Source of the DNA: Thiothrix phosphatis
GTDB lineage: Bacteria; Pseudomonadota; Gammaproteobacteria; Thiotrichales; Thiotrichaceae
DNA length: 64,000 nucleotides
Assembly: GCF_035668035.1 (NCBI RefSeq)
Contig: NZ_JAYMYJ010000112.1
Location: 62,001 to 126,000 of the forward strand
Direction: 5' to 3'
Below the pieces are notes generated by a model, which worked only from the letters and a program-made list of their open reading frames with translations, was not told where the DNA came from and did not search any database. This document shows, in pieces, positions 17,781 through 25,900 of this stretch. Made by a program: the position numbers and the translations under genes. Position 1 is the stretch's first letter; the number at the start of each line of letters is the position of its first letter.

Positions 17781-18314
17781 TCAGTCGTCCCCGTAAAGTT
17801 GTTTTTTCATGTGCGCCGCCGGGTCGTGGGTCTCACGGCCAGGCCGGTCACGGTAAGTTTCCCGCGCATATTCCAGCGTGTCGAAATCACGCCGGTAGGG
17901 TGGGGTGTTGTGCCAGCCTTCCAGAATGAATTCTTCATCGATGCGTGGGCTGCCGGGGAAATCGATGCCGAACATTTCATACAGTTCGCGCTGATAAGTC
18001 GCAGCAGCAGGCCACAGGTCGTGAATGCTTTCCATCGTTGCCGGGTCGCGTGGAATCATCACCCGCAGGCCAATATCCTGGCATTTGGGGCGATTGTGCA
18101 GCAGATAAGTCAGCTGGAACTGCTCATCCTCAATCCAGTCGACGGCGGTCAACAGCACCAGATGGGTGAAGCCTTCGTGGTCGCGCAGGTAGCGCAGCAC
18201 GGCGTACAGACGGATGGCGTCCACGCTGAGGAAGGCCAGATCGTCACGCTGTTGGGTAAACTCGCCTAGGGCAAAACGTTGTTTCAGAGTGTCGTATAGT
18301 GCCTGCATAGCCAT
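17781..18314 (-). CDS. NuoC/MbxK-like subunit
   Basis: The 177-residue protein has the complex I 30-kDa signature YQRELYEMFGIDFPGSPR near residues 110-127 and a typical length for NuoC. It forms the peripheral arm with the NuoB-, NuoD- and NuoI-like subunits. The ATG at 18314 overlaps the stop of the NuoB-like gene (TGATG); a GTG three bases upstream is an alternative. The C-terminal tail after RPGRETHDPAAH is short. Confidence 0.86.
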   Translation of the reverse strand: MAMQALYDTLKQRFALGEFTQQRDDLAFLSVDAIRLYAVLRYLRDHEGFTHLVLLTAVDWIEDEQFQLTYLLHNRPKCQDIGLRVMIPRDPATMESIHDLWPAAATYQRELYEMFGIDFPGSPRIDEEFILEGWHNTPPYRRDFDTLEYARETYRDRPGRETHDPAAHMKKQLYGDD

Positions 18315-18955
18315 CACCAGTTGTAATCCGGCATATCCCAGTCATAGATGACGCTTTTCTGGTTTGCCTTGTACCAATCGAAGTTCTCGGCATACTTGTT
18401 AGCGCCTTCCGCCTTGCCTGCACGGATGATTTTTTTCAGTTCCTCAAACCCGGCCAGCAACGCTTCGGGGCGTGGCATACAGCCGGTGATGTACAAGTCG
18501 ACCGGCAGGTAGTCATCCAGCCGCTTGATGGTGTTGTAGGAATCCCAGTACATACCGCCATTGATGGTGCAGGAACCTAAGCCCACCACGTATTTCGGGT
18601 TCTGCATCTGCTCGTAGGAACGGATCACGCGCTTGAGCGTTTTCACTGACAGATAGCCGGAAATCACGAACAGGTTGGCTTGCCGTGGGGTAGGCCGCCA
18701 CTGGATGCCGTAGCGGTAGGCGTCGAAACGTGGCGTCATCAACGGGCGCATTTCAATTGCCCCACAGCCGGTGCCGAAGCCCAGAATCCACAAGGATTCG
18801 GAACGCGCCCAGTTGAACAGCTTTTCGACGATTTCGGTATAGGCCGCCGTTTGTACCGTCGGGCCTGCCTGACAGTAGTAATCCTGTAGGGGATTGATCT
18901 CAATCTCCTGGCCATCAGGCGTTTTGACGACGCGTTTGAGTAATTCTTCTTTCAT
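18314..18955 (-). CDS. NuoB/MbxJ-like Fe-S subunit with one cluster cysteine missing
   Basis: The 213-residue protein is related to complex I NuoB and hydrogenase small subunits, which carry the N2 or proximal [4Fe-4S] cluster. The usual tandem ACCAIE reads GTGCGAIE here (C64, G65). The other two ligand positions are C129 (GSCTINGG) and C159 (GCMPRPE). Only three of the four usual ligands are therefore visible; C28 (YYCQAG) is far from the motif but could substitute. The N-terminal 45 residues are longer than in many NuoB proteins. The start is supported by co-directional spacing of four bases from the NuoH-like gene. Confidence 0.87.
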   Translation of the reverse strand: MKEELLKRVVKTPDGQEIEINPLQDYYCQAGPTVQTAAYTEIVEKLFNWARSESLWILGFGTGCGAIEMRPLMTPRFDAYRYGIQWRPTPRQANLFVISGYLSVKTLKRVIRSYEQMQNPKYVVGLGSCTINGGMYWDSYNTIKRLDDYLPVDLYITGCMPRPEALLAGFEELKKIIRAGKAEGANKYAENFDWYKANQKSVIYDWDMPDYNW

Positions 18956-18959
18956 ATCA

Positions 18960-19880
18960 TTACACCAATACTACGGCGAGAATGCCCAGCGGCACCGCCC
19001 AGATCAAAAACCAGCGGATTGATTGTTCCACCCGAAAACGTGGGAAGACCACGCCGACGATGGCAGACACCATGTACAGCAGGAACACTTTCAGGAACAG
19101 CACCGGCCAGCTGGCCGCGCCACCAAAGAACAGGTTCATGTACACCACGATCTTGGCCACCGGGAATAGCGCACGGTTGGTCTGCATCAGCGCCAGGAAC
19201 GAAGAATGGTATTCAGTCGGTGGGCCAATCGGAATTTCCTGCGGTGCCAGCACCACGTCAAATGGCGGGCGCATCATGGAACCGAGGAACGACAGCATCG
19301 CTGCTGCCACGGCAAACGGGTTGGTAAACACTGTCCAGTTGAGAATGCTGCCTTGTTGTGCCGCCACAATCTCGGTCACTGACAGCGTTTGGTATTGCAG
19401 TGCCACGGCAAACACCGCCAGTGCAAATGGCAGTTCCGCCGCTGTCATCTGTGACAGCCCGCGGGTAATGCCGATGGCTGCGTAGGGGTGACCACTTTCC
19501 GCAGCACCCAGCGCCATGCCCAAGGTGCCGAAGAACACAAAGTACAGCGCCAGGATCAGGTCGCCTGCAAACGAGAAGTTGCTGAACATTTCCGAGCCGT
19601 AAATGGTCGGTACGAACAGCAGCAACCCAACCCCGCCAGATAAGCGGAACACCGGCCCCAGGTAGTACATGACACCGTGGGTAATGGAGGTGCGCAGCGC
19701 ATAGTTCTTAATCAGATCGACATAGTTCTGCCAGACCGGAATGCCATGCCGACGCCCGACCCGGGCTGCGATTTTCTGGATCAGCGCGGTCATCAGAAAG
19801 CCGTAGTTGAAGACGATGAAGACTGTCAGTAGCGCCCACGGAATGCGCATCCAGTTAAAGTCCATGAGTGATTCCATCAT
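18960..19880 (-). CDS. NuoH/MbxM-like membrane subunit
   Basis: This 306-residue protein with about eight hydrophobic segments belongs to the complex I subunit 1 family (NuoH, MbhM, MbxM). It links the peripheral arm to the antiporter modules. Conserved segments include RVGRRHGIPVWQNYVDLIKN, normally near the quinone-site loop, and RPPFDVVLAPQEIPIGPPTE. The ATG at 19880 overlaps the upstream stop as TAATG. NuoH proteins that reduce quinone carry more charged loop residues; whether this one binds quinone cannot be told by eye. Confidence 0.88.
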   Translation of the reverse strand: MMESLMDFNWMRIPWALLTVFIVFNYGFLMTALIQKIAARVGRRHGIPVWQNYVDLIKNYALRTSITHGVMYYLGPVFRLSGGVGLLLFVPTIYGSEMFSNFSFAGDLILALYFVFFGTLGMALGAAESGHPYAAIGITRGLSQMTAAELPFALAVFAVALQYQTLSVTEIVAAQQGSILNWTVFTNPFAVAAAMLSFLGSMMRPPFDVVLAPQEIPIGPPTEYHSSFLALMQTNRALFPVAKIVVYMNLFFGGAASWPVLFLKVFLLYMVSAIVGVVFPRFRVEQSIRWFLIWAVPLGILAVVLV

Positions 19881-22800
19881 TATCTTGGCCCCATCCACAG
19901 CACGTACACAATGATGACAAAGGCCAGCAAGTGAATTGCATAGGTCTGGCCATTGCCGGTATAGAAACGCCGCAGGATATCGGCAGCTGAATGCAGCAGC
20001 TCCGATACGGCTCCCCAGAAGCGCGTGACCAGCGGCTCGGTCATGAAGCCCATCGCCTTACGGTAGGGGGCGAAGAAGTTCCACGCAAAATGGGTGGTTT
20101 CCGGGCGGTACGGGCGTTCAGCCGCAAACACGATATTGAACTGTTTGACCCTTTGCGCCTTGCGGTTGACGATCAGCAGCCAGACGAACAGCGTGACGAA
20201 AATCGCGATGATCACGAGCATAATGCTGATCGGGCTCCAGTAACCATACTGACTGGTGATGGTCAGGCCTTCCCAGCTCAGGCCGCCACTGCCTGCAAAG
20301 AACTGCGACATGTAGATATCCACCTTGTGCAGGGCGACACCAGGAACCAGTGCAAATGCAATCAGGGCGGCGACGAAAATCATCTGCGGCAGAATGATCC
20401 AGAAGGGCGCTTCCCTGATCTTGCGCATTTCATCCTTCAACTGCCCCAGGAACACAGTATGGATCAGGCGGAACAGGTACAGGAAGGCAATAGGCCCGGC
20501 GAGGAAAATGATCACCATCGGTAGGCGGTATTCCGCACTCATGATTGCGTTGTAGAAAATCCAGCGCCCGCCGAAGCCGGACAGTGGTGGCACACCGGAT
20601 ACCGCGATAATACCAACCAGCACAGCAATGAAAGAGAGCGGCATCAACGTGATCAGCCCGCCCATGCGATACATGAGGCGTGTGCCGGTACGTTTAGCGA
20701 TGCCGCCAACTGACAGGAACAGCATGGACTTGTAAATATAGTGGTTGATGACGAACATCAACGCCATCAGCCAGCCCAGATGATTCATCAGTGCCAGACC
20801 GAATACCGCGTAACCCATCTGGCCGATGGAAGAGTAAGCCAGCAGGCGCTTGGCGTCTTCCTGGAAAATCGCCAGCAGGTTGCCGACCAGAGCGGAAATC
20901 GCGCCGATCCACAGCATGACGTGGGTCAGTTCCACCCCGTAAAGCTGTTGCTTGCCCATGGTGATCAGCAACATGAACAGGCCGAACAGACCCGCTTTCA
21001 ACAGGATGCCGGACACCATCGGCGAAACATCGGTTTCAGCTTCGGCATGTGCGCCGGGTAGCCAGATATGCACGCCTACCGCTGCGGTCTTGGTCATGAA
21101 ACCGACAGCCAGCAGGACGAAAATCCATGGTGCCAGTGGTTGTTGTGCGACTTGTGCCAGCGCGGCCAGTTTGAACTCAGGTGCTCCCTGTGCTGCCAGG
21201 GCAAACCCGGCCAGGATCATGAAGGCACCACCCAGTGAGAACACCAGATAAGACAGCGCATGTGGTTCGGAATGCTTACCGCGCAGGATCAGGAAATAAG
21301 AGCCTACTGTCAGCAGTTCCCAGGCCGCAAAGAAGTCGAATGAAGTCTGCGCGTTGATCAACATCGCCAACCCTGCAAACATCAGCATGGTGGATGGATA
21401 AAAGCCCACCCGTTTCTTTTGCGTCTGGAAACTGGCCAGCAGGATCAGCGCCCCACCCGGCAGCATCACCGCCGCAAAGATTAGTTGCAACGGGTCATAG
21501 GCCGGATAATTGAGGTAGAACCAATACACCAACCCGCCAATCGCCAGCACGTTTTTAAGTTTCGCGGGCAGCCAATCCAGCGGCAGGAACAGCAGTGCAA
21601 ACAGCAATGGAATTGCATGCAGCAGGTTGCCGTGACCGGACAAGTGACCCCACAGATACGCCAGCAGCCACGCCACGATCACTGCACTGAAAGCAATGTC
21701 CGCCTTGCCGGATTGCCAAGCCAGACCGGATTCATCGGCTTCACGTTTGACGGCATAACCAAACCAGCGGAACAGGTAGGCTGCTTCCACCAAAGCCCCG
21801 AACAGAATCAGGCCCAGCAGCCACAAACGCCCATCTGCCGCCAGATGATGCGCCAGATCCCATTTCGCATAGAAGCCGGGGAAGGGGGGCAGCCCGGTGA
21901 GCAGGGCAATGAAGGTGGCAAATGCAAACACCAGTACCGGTTGTTTCCGCAACGCTGCCCAGTCGGTCAATTCACGTTTCACCACCAAACCAGACAGCCA
22001 GAACAGCCCGGCTTTGGAAACTGCATGCGCCAGCAAAATACCGCCTGCAATGAAATAGTAAGCATCGCCCAGAATGTCGCGTTGCCCCACCACGGTCAGG
22101 ATCAGGCCGATCTGCGCAACGGAGGAGTAACCCAGCAGGCGCCGGTCATTGGTTTGCACCAGTGCGAAAATATTGGCGGCGACAAACGTAATGATGCCGA
22201 TAGCGGTTGCCGCAGGCAGCCAGACATCACCGCCAATCTGCAATAGTTTATCTGCTGCATAAATGGTGGCACCGCCAGTCGCTGTTGAGAAAATGGCGGA
22301 GAATGCAGGATGTGCGGATTCGTAAATATCCAGCCCCCAGCCATTGGCCGGGAACGGTTTCAGTTCCGCCAGCACGGCAATGAACAGCAGGAAGAACGCC
22401 ATCGCCCCACCTTGCAACAGGCTGGCTTGCGCCGCCGCCATGTCGTCGATATTGAGCGTGCCGCTGGCGTGATACAGGAAAATGATCCCCACCAGCATCA
22501 AAATGGACACCACTTGCGACACGATCAGGTATTTGAAACCCGCCCCCAGCGCCCGCCGGTCAGCCGACAACAGCACCAGCCCAGCGGTGGCGATCACGGT
22601 CAGCTCCATGAACACGAACAGGTTGAACACGTCGCGGGTGAACACCACCCCGCACAGCGCCATGACGAAAATCAGCAGCACCGCCATCGCCTGCCGCCCC
22701 TGTTTGAACAGGGTGTCTTTCATGTACAGCGCGGAGTGCAGCCCAACCAGCGTGGTCAGCAGGGCCAATGCGGCTTCCGGCAACCCGACGCGGAAATTGA

Positions 22801-23014
22801 TGGCGAACGGCGGCTGTGTGCCTGCGGTGAAAATCTCCACGCTGGCGGCACCATTCACGGCGAACGCATACAACCAGCTTCCCGCGATCCACGCCATCCC
22901 GGCCAGTGCGGCCAGGGTGACGGCGTAAGCCAGCGTCCGCCATTTGTTGGGCAACAGGCCGAGCAGGAAAGCGCCACCCAGCCCGGCGGCGATGATGTAG
23001 ATTGGGCTTACCAT
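19880..23014 (-). CDS. Fused double MrpD/NuoL-like antiporter subunit
   Basis: This 1044-residue membrane protein holds two complete Mrp-antiporter (Proton_antipo_M) domains in tandem, at residues about 1-480 and 500-950. The first contains FMELTVIATAGLVLLSADRR and FPGFYAKWDLAHHL. The second contains FDFFAAWELLTVGSYFLILR and VGVHIWLPGAHAEAETDVSP. The C-terminal 90 residues continue with a further helix and a cytosolic segment. Archaeal Mbx/Mbs complexes have two separate proteins (H and H'); here they appear joined. It would form the main ion-pumping part. The ATG at 23014 sits just before the MrpC stop; an ATG at 23029 is less likely. Confidence 0.86.
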   Translation of the reverse strand: MVSPIYIIAAGLGGAFLLGLLPNKWRTLAYAVTLAALAGMAWIAGSWLYAFAVNGAASVEIFTAGTQPPFAINFRVGLPEAALALLTTLVGLHSALYMKDTLFKQGRQAMAVLLIFVMALCGVVFTRDVFNLFVFMELTVIATAGLVLLSADRRALGAGFKYLIVSQVVSILMLVGIIFLYHASGTLNIDDMAAAQASLLQGGAMAFFLLFIAVLAELKPFPANGWGLDIYESAHPAFSAIFSTATGGATIYAADKLLQIGGDVWLPAATAIGIITFVAANIFALVQTNDRRLLGYSSVAQIGLILTVVGQRDILGDAYYFIAGGILLAHAVSKAGLFWLSGLVVKRELTDWAALRKQPVLVFAFATFIALLTGLPPFPGFYAKWDLAHHLAADGRLWLLGLILFGALVEAAYLFRWFGYAVKREADESGLAWQSGKADIAFSAVIVAWLLAYLWGHLSGHGNLLHAIPLLFALLFLPLDWLPAKLKNVLAIGGLVYWFYLNYPAYDPLQLIFAAVMLPGGALILLASFQTQKKRVGFYPSTMLMFAGLAMLINAQTSFDFFAAWELLTVGSYFLILRGKHSEPHALSYLVFSLGGAFMILAGFALAAQGAPEFKLAALAQVAQQPLAPWIFVLLAVGFMTKTAAVGVHIWLPGAHAEAETDVSPMVSGILLKAGLFGLFMLLITMGKQQLYGVELTHVMLWIGAISALVGNLLAIFQEDAKRLLAYSSIGQMGYAVFGLALMNHLGWLMALMFVINHYIYKSMLFLSVGGIAKRTGTRLMYRMGGLITLMPLSFIAVLVGIIAVSGVPPLSGFGGRWIFYNAIMSAEYRLPMVIIFLAGPIAFLYLFRLIHTVFLGQLKDEMRKIREAPFWIILPQMIFVAALIAFALVPGVALHKVDIYMSQFFAGSGGLSWEGLTITSQYGYWSPISIMLVIIAIFVTLFVWLLIVNRKAQRVKQFNIVFAAERPYRPETTHFAWNFFAPYRKAMGFMTEPLVTRFWGAVSELLHSAADILRRFYTGNGQTYAIHLLAFVIIVYVLWMGPR

Positions 23015-23364
23015 TTCAGATCCCTGCATTTGGAGATGTCGAGCGTGCCTTTTTCTTCATGCAGCTTGTAGGCGTAGGTCAGCATCATGGCGGTGACGCC
23101 CAGGCCGATGACGATGGCGGTCAGCACCAAAGCCTGCGGCACCGGGTCGATAATGCGGGTGGCCGCGTCGGCGACAGGGACTGCCTTGTCCAGAATCGGC
23201 GCGGTGCGCCCGCGCATGTAGCCCACCGCCACCAGCACCAAGTTCACGCCGGTGTCGGCGACCGTAAACGACACAATGATGCGCAGGATATTGCGGTCAG
23301 TCAGCGCGCCATACAGCCCCATCAGGATCAGGATGAAGCCGGTGGCCATTGCAATCCAGTCCAT
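23008..23364 (-). CDS. mrpC: MrpC/NuoK-like antiporter subunit
   Basis: This 118-residue protein with three hydrophobic segments has the MrpC/MnhC/NuoK pattern, including GLYGALTDRNILRIIVSFTV and DPVPQALVLTAIVIGLGVTA. NuoK-type subunits carry part of the ion path beside the large antiporter subunits. It overlaps the MrpB-like stop (TAATG) and runs seven bases into the fused antiporter gene, which indicates coupled translation. Confidence 0.88.
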   Translation of the reverse strand: MDWIAMATGFILILMGLYGALTDRNILRIIVSFTVADTGVNLVLVAVGYMRGRTAPILDKAVPVADAATRIIDPVPQALVLTAIVIGLGVTAMMLTYAYKLHEEKGTLDISKCRDLKW

Positions 23365-24065
23365 TATGATTTCTCCGTTTCTGCCAGATTGGTCAGCATT
23401 GAGGTGAATTCCGCGCCGACTTTCAGGCCGACGAAACTGTAAATGAGCGGAATGGCTCCGGCGGACAGCAGCGCACCGAACTCGCCCAGCGGGAGGATGC
23501 GGTTGTCCAAAAAGCCGCCCGCCAGCAGCAGCCCCAGCACGCCGACCCCGACAAACACCAGCCCGGAAATGGATTCCAGCACAGCGATCAGCGTGTGGCT
23601 GAAGCGTTTGAGCGGGTCAGTCAACAGCAGCAGCAGCGCCGCTGACGCCAGAATGGCACCGCCCTGGAAGCCGCCGCCGGGCGTCAAATGGCCATTCACA
23701 AACACATATGCACCGAACAGCAAGATCAACGGCACCAGCAAACGGCTGCCAGTGGTTAACAATTCGCCGGATGGCGACAGCTTGCGTTGCAGGGCGCGGT
23801 GGCGTTTGTGGCCTTGCGACAGCACCATGCCGATGATGGTGGAAGCCAGGAACAGCACGGTCACTTCCCCGAGCGTGTCCAGCCCCCGGTAGGTGACGAC
23901 AATGGCGGTGACGATATTGGCCGCGCCCAGATCCTGCGCGGTATGTTCCGCGTAATAGCGGGCGGTCTGGTTGAGTTCAGTGGCCGGAACGTAACCCTGC
24001 AACAAATGGGCGAAGATCCCCGCCAGCCCCAGCAGCAGCAGGAAAACGGCAAAATTCCTAATCAT
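23364..24065 (-). CDS. mrpB: MrpB-like antiporter subunit with MbhE-like N-terminus
   Basis: This 233-residue protein combines an N-terminal segment (about 1-85, with YRGLDTLGEVTVLFLASTI), typical of MbhE or the MrpA C-terminus, with a MnhB domain (about 95-233). The MnhB signature is VNGHLTPGGGFQGGAILASA. In Mrp antiporters this stretch is part of MrpA and MrpB; archaeal Mbh and Mbx have it as separate small proteins. The start at 24065 overlaps the DUF4040 gene. A start at 24095 lies inside that gene and is unlikely. Confidence 0.86.
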   Translation of the reverse strand: MIRNFAVFLLLLGLAGIFAHLLQGYVPATELNQTARYYAEHTAQDLGAANIVTAIVVTYRGLDTLGEVTVLFLASTIIGMVLSQGHKRHRALQRKLSPSGELLTTGSRLLVPLILLFGAYVFVNGHLTPGGGFQGGAILASAALLLLLTDPLKRFSHTLIAVLESISGLVFVGVGVLGLLLAGGFLDNRILPLGEFGALLSAGAIPLIYSFVGLKVGAEFTSMLTNLAETEKS

Positions 24066-24312
24066 CGCTGCCTCCCCGCACCCGTCCGAGCACAAAGAAG
24101 AACAGGAAGGTGGTCAGGCCGCTGCCGATAGCCGCTTCAGTCATGGCTACATCAGGAGCAGCCAGGAACAGGAACATGACGGAGGCAAACAGGCTGACCA
24201 GCCCCGCCGCCAACATCGCGGTGGCGACCCGTCTGGCGCGGATCGTGATCCACGCCGCACCCAGCATGGCCACCACCAGCAGTGCGGCGATGGCGAGCAA
24301 TACCATACTCAT
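24058..24312 (-). CDS. DUF4040 (MbhD-like) membrane subunit
   Basis: This 84-residue protein with three hydrophobic segments carries the DUF4040 signature AAPDVAMTEAAIGSGLTTFL. In Mrp antiporters it corresponds to a C-terminal piece of MrpA; in archaeal Mbh/Mbx it is a separate subunit D. The start overlaps the MrpG stop as ATGA. Confidence 0.85.
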   Translation of the reverse strand: MSMVLLAIAALLVVAMLGAAWITIRARRVATAMLAAGLVSLFASVMFLFLAAPDVAMTEAAIGSGLTTFLFFFVLGRVRGGSDD

Positions 24313-24647
24313 GATTTTCCCTCCTGGTCTTCGGCCAGCCGGTCAACCTTGGTCAGCGGGGATTTCGCAGCGCCCCGGCGATGGGCCGTGCTGGCGATGA
24401 CTTGCGCGGAAACCGGGTTGGTGAAAATCAGGAAAACGCCGATCAGCAGCAGTTTCCAGCCCCATGCCGGTTGCAGGCAGGCGGCTCCGGCCAGGGTCAA
24501 CAACGTGCCCAGCGTGGTGGTTTTCGCTCCAGCTTGGATACGGTTGTAAATGTCCGGCATCCGCACCAGGCCCAGCCCGCCAAACAGCAGGAAGGATGCG
24601 CCCCCCACCAGCAGCGCACCGCCAGCCATGTCGAGTATTGGTTCCAT
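24309..24647 (-). CDS. mrpG: MrpG antiporter subunit
   Basis: This 112-residue protein has three hydrophobic segments and the MnhG pattern: GLVRMPDIYNRIQAGAKTTT, then LIGVFLIFTNPVSAQVIAST. It overlaps mrpF by one base (TAATG). Beyond the last helix it has a charged cytosolic tail (AAKSPLTKVDRLAEDQEGKS). Confidence 0.88.
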   Translation of the reverse strand: MEPILDMAGGALLVGGASFLLFGGLGLVRMPDIYNRIQAGAKTTTLGTLLTLAGAACLQPAWGWKLLLIGVFLIFTNPVSAQVIASTAHRRGAAKSPLTKVDRLAEDQEGKS

Positions 24648-24907
24648 TAGAAACGGCCCTCCAGATAGCGGGCGGCGGCAATGACGCCGAGGAATGACAG
24701 CAGCGCGTACACCAGCGCTGCGTCCAGGTAGACGCCACGGTTTTCCAGCAGCGCCGCCAGCACGATGAAGGTGATGGCGATGACGGTCAGCACGTCAAAC
24801 GCCACCACCCGGTCCATCCGCGACGGGCCACGCACAAAACGCACCAGCGCCAGCAGGAATGCGGCTCCGGCGATACCGGCGGCCAGCATGATCAGCACAT
24901 CAACCAT
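24647..24907 (-). CDS. mrpF: MrpF antiporter subunit
   Basis: This 86-residue protein has three hydrophobic segments and the MnhF signature RGPSRMDRVVAFDVLTVIAI. It overlaps mrpE by eight bases. Together with MrpE and MrpG it forms the small-subunit cluster that opens both Mrp and Mbx-type operons. Confidence 0.88.
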   Translation of the reverse strand: MVDVLIMLAAGIAGAAFLLALVRFVRGPSRMDRVVAFDVLTVIAITFIVLAALLENRGVYLDAALVYALLSFLGVIAAARYLEGRF

Positions 24908-25409
24908 ACATCACCTCAAGATAGGACTCGAACCCGCTGACAATGTGCGCGGTGGCTTCCTCAATATCGTCGGCCTCCATCCTCACCCAGTGCACATATA
25001 GCCATTCGCCCTCCAGTTCCACACTCAAGGTGCCCGGTGTCAGGGTGATGGAGTTGGCCAGCATCAAACGCCCCATGCGGGTTTTCAGTTTGGTGCGCAC
25101 CTTGACGATGGCGGGGTTGAGCGGCAGGGACGGCGTCAGCACAATGGCGGCCAGCTTGAAATTGGACTTGAACAGTTCCTTGAAAAAGTAACCGTAGTAA
25201 CAAAAGCCAGCCACGATGGCGGCGGGAGTGAAACGGAATTCGGTGAAGAATGACAGGCCGTTACGGTATGACAGCGCGATAATGAGGGAGATGGCAGCGC
25301 CTACAATCAGGACATCAGTGTCCAGTTTGCCGTTCAGCATCAGCCAGAACAGCATGAGTGTCGCAAACATGATGATGACATTGCGGCCCTTGCTTTTACC
25401 CGTGTGCAT
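24900..25409 (-). CDS. mrpE: MrpE antiporter subunit
   Basis: This 169-residue protein has two or three hydrophobic segments at the N-terminus and the MnhE signature NSITLTPGTLSVELEGEWLY in its cytosolic domain. It is the first gene of the 13-gene operon. The start at 25409 follows GGAAAGGAGAACAACAACC; the longer frame to 25469 lacks a ribosome site. The operon promoter must lie in the AT-rich stretch 25450-25570, but no clear -35/-10 pair stands out. Confidence 0.88.
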   Translation of the reverse strand: MHTGKSKGRNVIIMFATLMLFWLMLNGKLDTDVLIVGAAISLIIALSYRNGLSFFTEFRFTPAAIVAGFCYYGYFFKELFKSNFKLAAIVLTPSLPLNPAIVKVRTKLKTRMGRLMLANSITLTPGTLSVELEGEWLYVHWVRMEADDIEEATAHIVSGFESYLEVMYG

Positions 25410-25625
25410 GGTTGTTGTTCTCCTTTCCAGAGCCAATAGTGAGGCGGATATTCTCTCAGATTGGCGCACATAAGTTTATTAGGAAAGAATTATATTCTTA
25501 AAATCTTCATAAAAAGAACTAGTGATAATAGTTATTAGGCCTTTTTTGATAAAAAAGTATCTTTTCCATGTTTTCGCTTCTGTTGCTGCACTGCATCCGC
25601 TACAATCGCCCGGTTCAGTAATAAG

Positions 25626-25843
25626 CTGGCAGGAGAGCGCCGCCCATGTAGCGGCCGCCGAAGGCGCAATTCCGCCCGGAAACGCTCAGGCAAAAGGACT
25701 GGCAGTGCTATATCTGACTCTGGAGAGCAGCGCGGACGCGCTCACCGAAGGGTAGTAACTTGATGCTCTGCCCCCTGCCCCCCTTGCGGGGGAAGGGTTG
25801 GGGAAGGGGGGTAACAAGGAATCTCTCAGGTAGAAGGACAGAG
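25626..25843 (+). promoter_or_regulatory. Tandem glycine riboswitch before gcvT
   Basis: Two glycine aptamers are visible. The first (25626-25710) has AGGAGAGCGCC, GCCGAAGGCGCAA and CGCTCAGGCAAAAGGAC. The second (25719-25843) has CTCTGGAGAGCAGCGCGG, ACCGAAGGG, TCTCTCAGGTAGAAGGAC and a closing CAGAG. A short linker separates them. The variable P3 arm of the second aptamer is enlarged by a GC-rich palindrome at 25771-25811. Glycine binding is known to turn on gcv operons. TACAAT at 25601-25606 could be the -10 element. Confidence 0.9.
25771..25811 (-). repeat. GC-rich palindromic element, copy A (in riboswitch)
   Basis: On the minus strand it reads as C-rich tract, CCCCAACCC, TTCCCCC, GCAA, GGGGGG and then CAGGGGG. 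It shares the core CCCCAACCC-CCCCC-GCAA-GGGGGG with copies C and D in gcvP. It occupies the variable arm of the second glycine aptamer. Confidence 0.6.
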
Positions 25844-25878
25844 GGGCGGCAGATCAAGCGGTCTGCCGCCCTTTTTTT
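25844..25878 (+). terminator. Riboswitch expression-platform terminator
   Basis: GGGCGGCAGA pairs with TCTGCCGCCC (10 bp) and is followed by seven T residues. It sits directly after the second aptamer and 23 bases before gcvT. Glycine binding would be expected to stop it forming, which fits transcriptional on-control. Confidence 0.85.
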
Positions 25879-25900
25879 ATGCCTGAACCGGGAGGAAAAT

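Noticed and set aside
16607..18955. Reading the NuoB/NuoD-like pair as an energy-converting [NiFe]-hydrogenase
   Set aside because: The large subunit lacks the C-terminal CxxC and the standard N-terminal RxCGxC, so nickel cannot be bound as in hydrogenases.
18960..25409. Reading the membrane genes as a plain Mrp Na+/H+ antiporter
   Set aside because: NuoH-, NuoB-, NuoC- and NuoD-like genes continue the same overlapping operon, and no separate full-length MrpA is present.
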